Shown here: piece by piece, positions 7,881 through 15,748 of the stretch | Layout: every line of letters begins with the position of its first letter | Numbering within the stretch: position 1 is the stretch's first letter | NCBI GenBank assembly: GCA_938003875.1 | Contig: CALKWO010000163.1 | Span: forward strand, 1 to 17,485 | Length of the DNA stretch: 17,485 bases | Direction: 5' to 3' | Source of the DNA: an uncultured bacterium | GTDB taxonomy: Bacteria > Planctomycetota > Uabimicrobiia > Uabimicrobiales > JABWCH01 | The notes under the pieces: model-generated | Database searches by the model: none | Told to the model about the DNA's origin: nothing | Seen by the model: the letters and a program-made list of their open reading frames with translations, nothing else | Program-made: the position numbers and the translations under genes

Positions 7881-8936
7881 CTAACATGGCATTGCCAAAT
7901 TATTTTTTATATTGGATAATATTTTCAGTGCCTTTTCAAAATTATAGACTTGCATCGTTTTTTCTAAGAGAATTAAATCTTCCTGAATTTTAAGAGGATA
8001 GCAGAAGTTCTTAAGTATCTCAATATAGCCTAAGGCTTTTGTGTTATCATCTTCCATCAATTCACGCATTTCATCAAGAATAAAAAAAATTTTTGACACA
8101 TCGACAGATTGGGAATCCTTCTCCTCTCCAAATTTAGGATTTTCTTCCGATTTCAAAACAGAAAGTGCTGATATAATTTTTTTCATCTCTTCTTTAGCAT
8201 GAGTGAGCTGATTTTTCCAGTTTTTTTCACTGATGGCAGCCTCCAGATTGCGCATTCTTTCATAGAGACGCTTTGCTCCAATGACACCTGACGATCCCTT
8301 CACTGTATGCGCAAGGTGTTTTGCTCTTTGAAGTTCACCTCTTTCCAAAAATGCTTCCATTTCGTCCAGGCTATTGCCATAGCTCTCAGAAAACAAAAGA
8401 AGAATTCTTTTGTAGGCTTTTTCATCATCGCTATATCTTGCTAATCCTTCCTGAATATTGATACCATCAATTTTGGCAAATTCTTTCTCTTTTTCTTTTT
8501 CGATTTTCTCAGCTTCTTTTTTTTCTGTCGAATGCTTCTGCTCGACAGGGCTATTGAAATATTTTTCTAAAATCGAGAATATTTGATCAGGTTCTATGGG
8601 TTTAGGAATACACTCATTTACGCCAGAAAGAATTGCCATTTCTCTATCCACTTCAGAAGAACTACCACTCATGGCAATAACAGGTAAATCTTGGAAACGA
8701 GAATTTTTTCGTAGTTCTCTGGTTGCCTGGTAGCCATCCATTATCGGCATCTGAATGTCCATGAAAATAAGATCAAACTCTTTTTCTTCAAGTATTTTTA
8801 ATGCTTCTTGTCCATTGTTGGCGACAATGACCGTCATGCCTTTATCTTCTAATAATTCACAAATAATCAATTGATTGATTTCGTCATCCTCTACCAACAA
8901 AATCCGATTTTTTTCTAAAATTTTCCTTGTTATCAT
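7881..8936 (-). CDS. Response regulator-Hpt phosphotransfer protein
   Basis: Soluble 351-residue protein joining a receiver (~9-128) to a histidine phosphotransfer domain (~150-255). The receiver shows Asp17/Asp18, phosphoacceptor Asp60 in FMDIQMPIMDG, and Lys112 in IPKPI. A charged Lys/Glu linker (~133-152) follows. The Hpt active site is His210 in AHTVKGSSG. Residues ~275-351 form a second helical region of the sort often found after Hpt in hybrid kinases. This is the detached tail of a hybrid kinase: it can accept phosphate from a kinase or hybrid receiver and pass it on. It has neither a DNA-binding nor an enzymatic output. No strong ribosome binding site precedes the ATG; the receiver fold begins at residue ~10, so the start cannot be much further in. 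The next gene lies 15 bases downstream. Confidence 0.92.
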   Translation of the reverse strand: MITRKILEKNRILLVEDDEINQLIICELLEDKGMTVIVANNGQEALKILEEKEFDLIFMDIQMPIMDGYQATRELRKNSRFQDLPVIAMSGSSSEVDREMAILSGVNECIPKPIEPDQIFSILEKYFNSPVEQKHSTEKKEAEKIEKEKEKEFAKIDGINIQEGLARYSDDEKAYKRILLLFSESYGNSLDEMEAFLERGELQRAKHLAHTVKGSSGVIGAKRLYERMRNLEAAISEKNWKNQLTHAKEEMKKIISALSVLKSEENPKFGEEKDSQSVDVSKIFFILDEMRELMEDDNTKALGYIEILKNFCYPLKIQEDLILLEKTMQVYNFEKALKILSNIKNNLAMPC

Positions 8937-9002
8937 GTTATTTCACTAAAAAAACAAAATCGAATTGCCCTTTGATACGATTTTTTGGAGGATTTTATCA
9001 AT

Positions 9003-9031
9003 CCTTGAGCGTAGTAGAATAACGCTCAAGG
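9003..9031. repeat. 10-bp hairpin
   Basis: CCTTGAGCGT (9003-9012) and ACGCTCAAGG (9022-9031) form a perfect 10-bp stem with a 9-base loop. It lies between the unknown membrane-protein gene and the REC-Hpt gene, both transcribed leftward. No T-run follows on either strand, so a Rho-independent terminator is not supported. It may be a palindromic repeat or a processing/stability hairpin in the cluster transcript. Confidence 0.6.
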
Positions 9032-9060
9032 GATAGAAATATTTTATATCTTGAATATAT

Positions 9061-9088
9061 TTCTCTGTGTTCTCTGTGCCTCTGTGGT
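9061..9088 (+). repeat. CTCTGTG-type interspersed repeat, related to the arms at 1593-1720
   Basis: Three 9-base units run TTCTCTGTG, TTCTCTGTG, CCTCTGTGG. Bases 9062-9088 match 1694-1720 at 23 of 27 positions; three of the four differences are C-to-T. This is a diverged single arm of the same family as the inner arms of the element near 1600-1720. No opposing arm is visible here. Confidence 0.65.
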
Positions 9089-9140
9089 TTAAAATTCACA
9101 AAACTATCAAGTAATCACAATATTATGAAAAAAAATTATT

Positions 9141-9170
9141 ATCCGTGTTTATCTGTGTTCATCCGTGGTT
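9141..9170 (+). repeat. ATCCGTG-type 10-base triplicated repeat
   Basis: Three near-identical 10-base units stand side by side: ATCCGTGTTT, ATCTGTGTTC and ATCCGTGGTT. I recall this type of sequence as dispersed in many bacterial intergenic regions, though I cannot check here. With the hairpin and the CTCTGTG repeat it accounts for much of the 292-base gap 8937-9228. I see no gene there, and no clear promoter for the REC-Hpt pair. Confidence 0.6.
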
Positions 9171-9228
9171 CTCTTTTGGCTATCCCCCAACCTTAAAATA
9201 CGCCCGTTTAGGATTTTTATCGCCAGAC

Positions 9229-12108
9229 CTATTTTTGTTCCAGGAATAAAAGCAGGTTCGTCTGGTATTCTTGTTCCATGCCAATTTCTCTTTGCCAATA
9301 TTCTCCAAAACCTTTCTGGCTAAAAGAAGGGAGAATAAGAGAAAGTGCTTCCATCCAATCCTGAAAGCTTCTATAATCTGTTTGCATTTGTTCTAACCAG
9401 GAAAGCATTTCTTTTGAAAAGTAGACATCCCAGGAAATCCAAGATTTACGATGATATTCTTCCATCTCTGAGATAACATTCTGCATACGTTTATCCCATC
9501 TCGATGAAAAAGACTTCCATTGACTCCTCGCTTCCTGCTCTGGTCTTTTTACAAAAGCAAGAAAATCTTGATGAAGTTCTTGGATTTTTCTTAATTTTTT
9601 TTGTGAATCACTAAGTTTTAGTGCCTGTGCTCTCTTGATTTCCGAAGCAGTCCCATAGGTGAAAGGAATCCACCATTCATTTTCTTTCGATGCCAAAGGC
9701 ATTTTTTCTTCTGGCGGCAAGAAAAGACGCACATAATAAAATCCATATTCCAGGGGCAAAGGGATTTTTGTCATAGCAAAAGAAAAAGCATTGCCAGACA
9801 ATATCCATTGTTCTCCTGTTTTATTCTTTCTGCGGCTGTCCCATAAAGAGCATTGTATTTTTATTTTTTCTTGTAAAGGAGGTTCAATAGAAAATTTGCC
9901 TTGAACAAGAATTTGAGATTGTTCTCCAAATACTTTGGCAGTTTCCAGAGAAATCGCAGTAGGTGGTATTGTCTTTATTGTTTCTTTAGCTATTTCTGGA
10001 GATGCTTTTACTTCTTCTTTTGTCTTGTTTTCCTGCTGAGGCTGTGTATCTTTAGGAGACACAGGGGTTACAGGCTCTGCTGGCTTTTGAACAATAAGAT
10101 CGTTGTTTTTCTCTGGTAATATTTTTTTGGGCAAGGGCTGAGGCGAAAGTATAAACCAGACAAGGCATAATGCTATCAATGCCAGTACAGAATAAACCAG
10201 AGGACGCTTCGTCTTCTTTTTGGATTCAGGCAATTGCACCTGCATCGTTTGCCTGAGCTTGTTGAATACATTTGCCCTCTCTACTCTGGATGTTTCCTTT
10301 AAAGGCTGAGAAATGCTTTCTTTCTGGATTGCATTTTGCCTTTCTATTAAAGGTATCAAGATTTCCTGGCCTATCAGCTTTGTCTTTAGGATCAACTCTT
10401 CCAAGCTTATAGAGGCATCCAGACTTCTCAGCGTATTTTGTAGGCGGAAAAGGCTTTGTAGCTGTTCGCGTGTAAGCATGTTATAGTTTGACAGAACCTG
10501 GGAAAGTTGCAGGTCTTTTGGATTACTCCCCTTTGCTATAGGACTCTGGATGGGCAAAAGAGGCCTTTGGCTAAGATCATCATGGTTTTTCTGGGTTATA
10601 TAGTCTTTTTCTCTTAGTGTATTCCAAAGGGATTTGCCCTGCTCTTCAGGACGGTCCCATAGAACACGAACCAGATCATTTATATCCAAGGCTTTTTCTT
10701 GTAATGCCATGCGAATCCTGAGCATATCTTCTGAAACGGAGATACGACTCGAAGATTTTTCCTGATCTGCTATATCCAGTACCTTGGCTTCTACCATTTT
10801 AGATTCTAAGGCTTTTGTTTCTGATGCTTTTATCTCTTCAGTTTCTGCACCTTTTTTCGGCCTTTTTCTCTTCAGATGCGTTGCAGAAATTGCCATGGTT
10901 TGCCCTAGCATATCCTTGGAATAGGGGGCTACTTTGATTACAGATGTTTCCTTGGAGCGAATGCTTTCCGAATCAGAAGCTTTTTCGGTCGAAGGTTGTT
11001 CTTCAGTATATTCTTCTTCTGTGTCTTTCAGAAAATTCTCTTCACAATTCTGCAAGGCTTGAGAAATTTTAGAATCAGGGACTTTATAAACAGCAGAAAG
11101 AACCGATGATAACAAATCCTCCTGGCTTACTGTATAGCTTAAAGCCAATATCTTTAATAAAGATAAAGGCAATTTTCTTTCTTGTAAGTTGTTGGAAATA
11201 TCAACGCATTCATTCCATTTTTGACGCGAAACTTTCTTTTCCAGAATTTTCAAAATTTCCAATTGTTCTTTTGGACTAAAGTGGAGCCAGGAAAGTTTGA
11301 ATGACCATTGTAAAAATTCAGCGCATTCTATCTGGGCAGCTTTTATTTTAGGGATAAAGCCTGCTGGCATCCTGATTTTTTGAAGGCAAAGATCGTTCCA
11401 TCGTATTTGTACAGAATTGTGTTCACAATATATCTGAGAAAGCAAAAGAGCGTGCAAAAGATACGCTTCTAAGGAATATCTTTCAATCAATATATGGATT
11501 ATAGGAATAGAAAATTTTTTTTCTTCCAGTTTTTTTTGGATTTCTATTGCTTTCTCGACTTCTCTGATGCTTAGAATACTTCGTGCTAGTTGATGGATAG
11601 AGGAATTTAAAGGCAGAAGATTTTTCCCTCTGTTACGTTCACAAAAGGATTCCAGATCGGTTTTACGGCTTATGCTGCTATAAGGAATATTGTTTTTGCT
11701 ATCCCATTTTTTTATATTCTGGAGTATTAAAATATAAGGAACGCTTACAAACATATCAAAATCGCGGAATTCTCTGGCGGCCTTTTGAGCCAGAGTCAGG
11801 TCAATGCCTCTAAGATCGTTATATTCTGAGGCAATTGCTTCTTCCCAAAAAGAGCCTAGCTCCATCATATAAGGATCAAGGTATTCCCTGATTTGTAATA
11901 TTTCCAATGTATCTATAATATACGTGAGATAAATGTTTCGATGTTCTGGCTTAGGCAGGTATTTTTTTAATATTATCTGAGAAAGAGGAAGCTTCAAATT
12001 CATTTCCCTGCAAAGTTTTTGTATTTCCTGTGCATCCCAGATTTCTTCGTCTTTCAGCAATTCTGTTTCAACAGCGCATCGAGCAATTTGTAATTCCATA
12101 CTTTCCAT
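9229..12108 (-). CDS. Large single-TM protein of unknown function with MshEN-like repeats
   Basis: I do not recognise this 959-residue protein as a whole. It has no signal peptide. One strong membrane segment at residues ~635-654 (LALIALCLVWFIL) follows a basic KKKTKRP stretch, so the N-terminal two thirds should be cytoplasmic and the last ~305 residues outside the membrane. Residues ~1-370 are helical and repeat-like; ~380-460 are charged, low-complexity linker. Residues ~489-592 hold three copies of a pattern like the MshEN repeat: LWNTLREKDYIT, LSQVLSNYNMLTREQLQSL and LEELILKTKLIGQEIL. After the membrane comes a Pro/Glu/Lys linker, a probable beta-sandwich (~700-800), then a Trp-rich helical tail. 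The ATG at 12108 has AAAGG 7 bases upstream and begins 47 bases after lpd. An in-frame TTG at 12174 would overlap lpd by 19 bases and is less likely. Confidence 0.7.
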   Translation of the reverse strand: MESMELQIARCAVETELLKDEEIWDAQEIQKLCREMNLKLPLSQIILKKYLPKPEHRNIYLTYIIDTLEILQIREYLDPYMMELGSFWEEAIASEYNDLRGIDLTLAQKAAREFRDFDMFVSVPYILILQNIKKWDSKNNIPYSSISRKTDLESFCERNRGKNLLPLNSSIHQLARSILSIREVEKAIEIQKKLEEKKFSIPIIHILIERYSLEAYLLHALLLSQIYCEHNSVQIRWNDLCLQKIRMPAGFIPKIKAAQIECAEFLQWSFKLSWLHFSPKEQLEILKILEKKVSRQKWNECVDISNNLQERKLPLSLLKILALSYTVSQEDLLSSVLSAVYKVPDSKISQALQNCEENFLKDTEEEYTEEQPSTEKASDSESIRSKETSVIKVAPYSKDMLGQTMAISATHLKRKRPKKGAETEEIKASETKALESKMVEAKVLDIADQEKSSSRISVSEDMLRIRMALQEKALDINDLVRVLWDRPEEQGKSLWNTLREKDYITQKNHDDLSQRPLLPIQSPIAKGSNPKDLQLSQVLSNYNMLTREQLQSLFRLQNTLRSLDASISLEELILKTKLIGQEILIPLIERQNAIQKESISQPLKETSRVERANVFNKLRQTMQVQLPESKKKTKRPLVYSVLALIALCLVWFILSPQPLPKKILPEKNNDLIVQKPAEPVTPVSPKDTQPQQENKTKEEVKASPEIAKETIKTIPPTAISLETAKVFGEQSQILVQGKFSIEPPLQEKIKIQCSLWDSRRKNKTGEQWILSGNAFSFAMTKIPLPLEYGFYYVRLFLPPEEKMPLASKENEWWIPFTYGTASEIKRAQALKLSDSQKKLRKIQELHQDFLAFVKRPEQEARSQWKSFSSRWDKRMQNVISEMEEYHRKSWISWDVYFSKEMLSWLEQMQTDYRSFQDWMEALSLILPSFSQKGFGEYWQREIGMEQEYQTNLLLFLEQK

Positions 12109-12155
12109 AAATTTGCCTTTGGAAATAACACTTTTTATATCAGATTTTATATGCT

Positions 12156-13538
12156 CTACGCATGAATCGCCCAACCCTCTACAGAACGCATGGCTTCCAT
12201 GACACCTTCGGAAAGAGTCGGATGTGCATGAATCATACTGGCTATATCAAGAGGCAGAAGCTCGGCTGTTTTGGCTAATAAAATTTCGTGAAGCAATTCT
12301 GTTGCTTCTGCTCCTACGATATGCGCTCCTAAAATTTCTTTTGTTTTAGGATCGAAAAGGATTTTTACCTGACCATCACTATTTTCCGTAGCAACGGCTT
12401 TTCCTACTCCCCTATAGGGGAAAACAGCTTTAGAATAGGGAATTCCTTCGCTTTTTGCTTTTTTTTCTGTATAGCCAAAACTTCCTATTTGCGGTTCACA
12501 ATAGACTGCGGAAGGGATATTTTGCCAGGGGATTGCCTTTTCAGGATTTTTCCCCGCTATATGCTCTACTGCGATTTCCGCTTCTTTAGATGCCACATGG
12601 GCTAAAAGAGGCATAGGGATAATATCTCCAGCAGCGTAAATGCCAGGAACCTGAGTCTGATAATAATCGCCTACTTTTATAAAACCACGGTCACAGGCAA
12701 TCCCTACGTTTTCCAGGCCAATATTTTCTGTGTTGGGTGTTCTTCCAATGGCTACCAGGATTTTTTCTGCCTGCACAACGCTACGAGTGCCATCTTTTTT
12801 TTCTAGCGTGATGTCAAAAAGGTTTTCCTTTTTTTCGCAGGAAAGTGCCTTTGTACCTGTGGAAATTTTGATTTTGCGTCGTTTAAAAAGTTTAGCAAGA
12901 ATTTCCGCAGACTCTTCGTCTTCTATAGGCAAAATCTGGTCTAAAGCTTCTACCAGGTGTACATCTACTCCAAACGCATTCATAATATGAGCAAATTCAA
13001 CACCAATCGCTCCTGCGCCAAGTATCAAAAGACTTTTGGGAAGTTTAGGCATCATCAGAATGCCTGTTGAAGACAGAATATCGTTTTCATCAAAGGCAAA
13101 GCCTGGAAGACTTTTTGGCCTTGATCCTGTAGCAATGAGTATATTTTTAGCTGTCAGCTTTTTTCCAGAGGCTGTAGTGATTGTATTGGGATCTGTTATT
13201 TTTCCTTCTTCAAAAACGACTTCTACTTTATTTTTCTTGAGCAAGAACTCGACACCCTTAGCCAGTCTATCGGCTGCCTGTCTGGATTTAGCATGTACCT
13301 TGCTATAATCAAAGCCCTGGTAATGGATCTGGACTCCCATTTTCTCCCATTCTTTAAGGGAATAAAAATTTTCTGCAAGATGGATCAGCGATTTAGAAGG
13401 AATGCAGCCAACATTCAGGCAAACTCCCCCTAATTTTTCTTTTTCCAAAACCAAAGTTTTAAGACCTAACTGAGATGCTCGTATGGCACCGACATAGCCA
13501 GCAGGGCCGGCTCCTAAAACAATAAGATCATAGTCCAT
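12156..13538 (-). CDS. lpdA: Dihydrolipoyl dehydrogenase (E3)
   Basis: FAD-dependent disulfide oxidoreductase that reoxidises dihydrolipoamide with NAD+, serving 2-oxoacid dehydrogenase complexes or the glycine cleavage system in the cytoplasm. The 460-residue length is normal. Visible motifs are the FAD-binding GAGPAGYVGA (9-18), redox-active disulfide Cys40/Cys45 in GGVCLNVGCIPSKS, the NAD-binding GAGAIGVEFA (174-183), the second FAD motif YAAGDI (301-306), and the catalytic pair His439/Glu444 in HAHPTLSEG. All are intact. The start has AGAGGA ~7 bases upstream. It begins 33 bases after the Hpt gene and ends 47 bases before the unknown membrane-protein gene. No E1, E2, lipoyl-protein or glycine-cleavage gene is present in the window, so its setting within a signalling cluster is unusual. 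Confidence 0.95.
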   Translation of the reverse strand: MDYDLIVLGAGPAGYVGAIRASQLGLKTLVLEKEKLGGVCLNVGCIPSKSLIHLAENFYSLKEWEKMGVQIHYQGFDYSKVHAKSRQAADRLAKGVEFLLKKNKVEVVFEEGKITDPNTITTASGKKLTAKNILIATGSRPKSLPGFAFDENDILSSTGILMMPKLPKSLLILGAGAIGVEFAHIMNAFGVDVHLVEALDQILPIEDEESAEILAKLFKRRKIKISTGTKALSCEKKENLFDITLEKKDGTRSVVQAEKILVAIGRTPNTENIGLENVGIACDRGFIKVGDYYQTQVPGIYAAGDIIPMPLLAHVASKEAEIAVEHIAGKNPEKAIPWQNIPSAVYCEPQIGSFGYTEKKAKSEGIPYSKAVFPYRGVGKAVATENSDGQVKILFDPKTKEILGAHIVGAEATELLHEILLAKTAELLPLDIASMIHAHPTLSEGVMEAMRSVEGWAIHA

Positions 13539-13571
13539 TTTTTTCCTCTTTTAAAATATATCATTTAAAAA

Positions 13572-13877
13572 TCACTCATATATGACTTCAACACAAGATA
13601 GATATTGCTCTAGTTCTTGTAGTAAAAGTTGAATTTTTTCCTGTTTTTTTTGTGATGCTGCTTTTTCTATATCAGCACCAATCCTGCTTATTTCATCAAA
13701 GCCATAGCCTCCTCCTGCTCCCTTCATTCTGTGGCCTAGTACTTCGATTGTTTCGAAATCTTGGGATAGAATGGCATTTTGCATCGTTATTATGTCTTTC
13801 TTTTTGTTTTGCAGAAATCCAGGGACAATCTCCTCCAAATCAACATCTATATGAACAATAATTTTATCTGCACTCAT
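13572..13877 (-). CDS. Free-standing Hpt phosphotransfer protein
   Basis: A 101-residue single-domain histidine phosphotransferase. The active site is His49 in LGHRMKGAGGGYGF, a Gly-rich variant of the HxxKGxxG signature. Flanking amphipathic helices complete the four-helix bundle; there is no membrane segment or other domain. The ATG overlaps the stop of the upstream PAS hybrid kinase by 4 bases (ATGA), implying translational coupling and similar production levels. That kinase ends in a receiver and lacks its own Hpt, so this protein should take the phosphate from the receiver's Asp508 and carry it to another receiver, for example in the WD40-REC, REC-Hpt or REC-kinase proteins. The target is inferred from gene order alone. 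Confidence 0.92.
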   Translation of the reverse strand: MSADKIIVHIDVDLEEIVPGFLQNKKKDIITMQNAILSQDFETIEVLGHRMKGAGGGYGFDEISRIGADIEKAASQKKQEKIQLLLQELEQYLSCVEVIYE

Positions 13878-15631
13878 GATGATTCCTTTGTTTTTTTTAG
13901 ATATTTTTCTATAGTTGCTATAAGCTCAGCCTTTTTTATGGGCTTACTTAAATGAGCATTGCAGCCATACTCCATACATTTTTCCATTTCTTCTCTTAGA
14001 GCATAGGCTGTTAGAGCAATGACAGGTGTTTGCGGAAGATTTTTTTCTGCTTCATACTTGCGGATTTCCTTTGTGGCAGTGTGGCCATCCATAACAGGCA
14101 TCTGGATATCCATCAAAATAAGATCGTAAGAAGAATTCCTGAATCTTTCCAAAGCCACCTGCCCATTTTCTGCGATATCTAAAATATAAGGTAAATTTTT
14201 GAAATAGGCCCGCATAAGCACCTGGTTATCAGGCGAGTCTTCCACCAGTAAAATTTTCCTCCCTCCCTCTTCGGAAAGCCCTATATTGGCGATAACAGGC
14301 AATTTTTGAGAAGCTGCCTGTATAGATGCCATTTCCGATATACCGAATTGGGCGGTAAAAGAAAAAACGCTACCATGATTTTCTTCGCTTTCTACCCAGA
14401 TTCGCCCTTTCATCAATTCTACAATTTTTTTGGATATACTCAAGCCTAATCCTGTTCCACCATATCGTCTGCCGACAAAAGAATCCGCCTGCATAAAATT
14501 TTCAAAAATTCTATTTTGTTTGTCTTTGGATATCCCGATACCAGTATCGGAAACACTAAAAAGCAGATTTCCAGGCATTGTACTTTGAGGGTTAGGACAA
14601 ATCCGAACAAGGATCTTTCCTTTTTCTGTAAATTTAATGGCATTCCCTATCAGATTGATCAAAATCTGTCTCAATCTAAGCGGATCCCCTAAAAGTTTCA
14701 CAGGAGTATCATTAGCAATATGAAACAAAAGTTCCAGGCCTTTTTTCTGTGCCTTGAGAGCCATGACTTGCGATATTTGTTCGATCATTTGTGCCAGATC
14801 AAATTCGATTGTTTCTAAATGACAATGCCCTGCTTCTATTTTAGAAAGATCCAATATGTCATTGATCAAATTGAGAAGGTTTTCCCCTGCATTTCTAAAA
14901 ATCTGGACATATTGTTTTTGGTCTTGATTCAGAGGTGTTTCCCACAAAAGATCCGCCATACCTATAATAGAATTCATGGGTGTTCTGATTTCATGGCTCA
15001 TGTTTGCCAGAAATATACTCTTGGCCTTGTTGGCAAGATCTGCGGTTTGTTTTGCGTTCACCAGATCTTCCTGGATTTTTTTTAGTTCGGTAATGTCTTG
15101 CTTGATAGCGAAAAAATGTGTGACATGCCCTTTGGCATTGAGTATAGGAGAAATCGATGCCAGTTCCCAGTAAAGTTCCTGATTTTTTTTCCTGTTATGG
15201 AATTGACCATACCATTGCTTGCCAGAATGGATAGTCTTCCATAGTGTTCTATATTCTTCCTGGCTTGTTTCTCCTGATTTCAAAAAGCGAGGATTTTTTC
15301 CCATAACTTCTTCTCTACTGTATCCTGTAACCTTAGAGAACATGGGGTTCACATATTCTATATTGCCTTTTATGTTGGTTATAACGATGGAGCTAGGGCA
15401 TTGTTCTATAATGGCTTGCAAGCGTGATATTTTTTCTGTAAATTGTTCGTTCTGAAGCTGGAAAGATTTTTGTATTTTTTTTTGCTTATAAAAAAAGGAA
15501 AATACTATTACAACCAAAAAAAGCTTTCCTATACCAAAGTAGGAAAATTTTTGGTAGAGATCATAAATTTCGCAAATTCCTACTAATAAAATAGGAAAAA
15601 ATAGAATTATATCCAAATAAGATCGTTTCAT
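13874..15631 (-). CDS. Membrane-anchored PAS hybrid histidine kinase
   Basis: Hybrid sensor kinase of 585 residues. Two short hydrophobic segments near the N-terminus (~8-22 and ~33-48) anchor it with almost no extracytoplasmic loop, so sensing is probably done by the single PAS domain (~70-185). That PAS resembles the NifL/Aer-like kind (GYSREEVMGKNPRFLKSG; a DIT motif at its end); a cofactor cannot be proven. HisKA has His213 in MSHEIRTP. HATPase motifs are Asn326/Asn330, SDTGIGI (361-367) and GGTGLGL (391-397). The C-terminal receiver (~457-578) has Asp465, phosphoacceptor Asp508 in MDIQMPVMDG and Lys563. There is no Hpt domain; the next gene supplies one, overlapping by 4 bases. GAGG lies 4 bases before the ATG. 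The 117-base gap upstream, back to the WD40-REC gene, contains a double hairpin. Confidence 0.93.
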   Translation of the reverse strand: MKRSYLDIILFFPILLVGICEIYDLYQKFSYFGIGKLFLVVIVFSFFYKQKKIQKSFQLQNEQFTEKISRLQAIIEQCPSSIVITNIKGNIEYVNPMFSKVTGYSREEVMGKNPRFLKSGETSQEEYRTLWKTIHSGKQWYGQFHNRKKNQELYWELASISPILNAKGHVTHFFAIKQDITELKKIQEDLVNAKQTADLANKAKSIFLANMSHEIRTPMNSIIGMADLLWETPLNQDQKQYVQIFRNAGENLLNLINDILDLSKIEAGHCHLETIEFDLAQMIEQISQVMALKAQKKGLELLFHIANDTPVKLLGDPLRLRQILINLIGNAIKFTEKGKILVRICPNPQSTMPGNLLFSVSDTGIGISKDKQNRIFENFMQADSFVGRRYGGTGLGLSISKKIVELMKGRIWVESEENHGSVFSFTAQFGISEMASIQAASQKLPVIANIGLSEEGGRKILLVEDSPDNQVLMRAYFKNLPYILDIAENGQVALERFRNSSYDLILMDIQMPVMDGHTATKEIRKYEAEKNLPQTPVIALTAYALREEMEKCMEYGCNAHLSKPIKKAELIATIEKYLKKTKESS

Positions 15632-15664
15632 AGTGCCTCAGAAATTGGCGTTTTCAGCAAATTA

Positions 15665-15709
15665 CCAGGAGCGTTGCCCCTGGCTATGATATTCCGCCCC
15701 TTCGGGGCT
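15665..15709. repeat. Double-hairpin intergenic repeat
   Basis: Two adjacent hairpins. The first (15665-15683) pairs CCAGG with CCTGG and, past one A-C mismatch, GC with GC around a 3-base loop. The second (15696-15708) pairs GCCCC with GGGGC around TTC. It occupies the gap between the WD40-REC gene and the PAS kinase, ending ~34 bases before the kinase start. No U-run follows. I recall similar GC-rich paired hairpins as dispersed repeats in AT-rich genomes; it could also shape or attenuate the transcript. Confidence 0.6.
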
Positions 15710-15748
15710 AAGATTGGAATATAGATTAAAGTGTATTTAGCATTAAAA

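Noticed and set aside
9061..9170. Possible small CRISPR array
   Set aside because: The repeat units are 9-10 bases, directly adjacent without spacers, and no cas gene is nearby.
12109..12174. TTG start at 12174 extending the unknown membrane protein by 22 residues
   Set aside because: It overlaps the lpd gene by 19 bases and has no clear ribosome binding site, whereas the ATG at 12108 has AAAGG 7 bases upstream.
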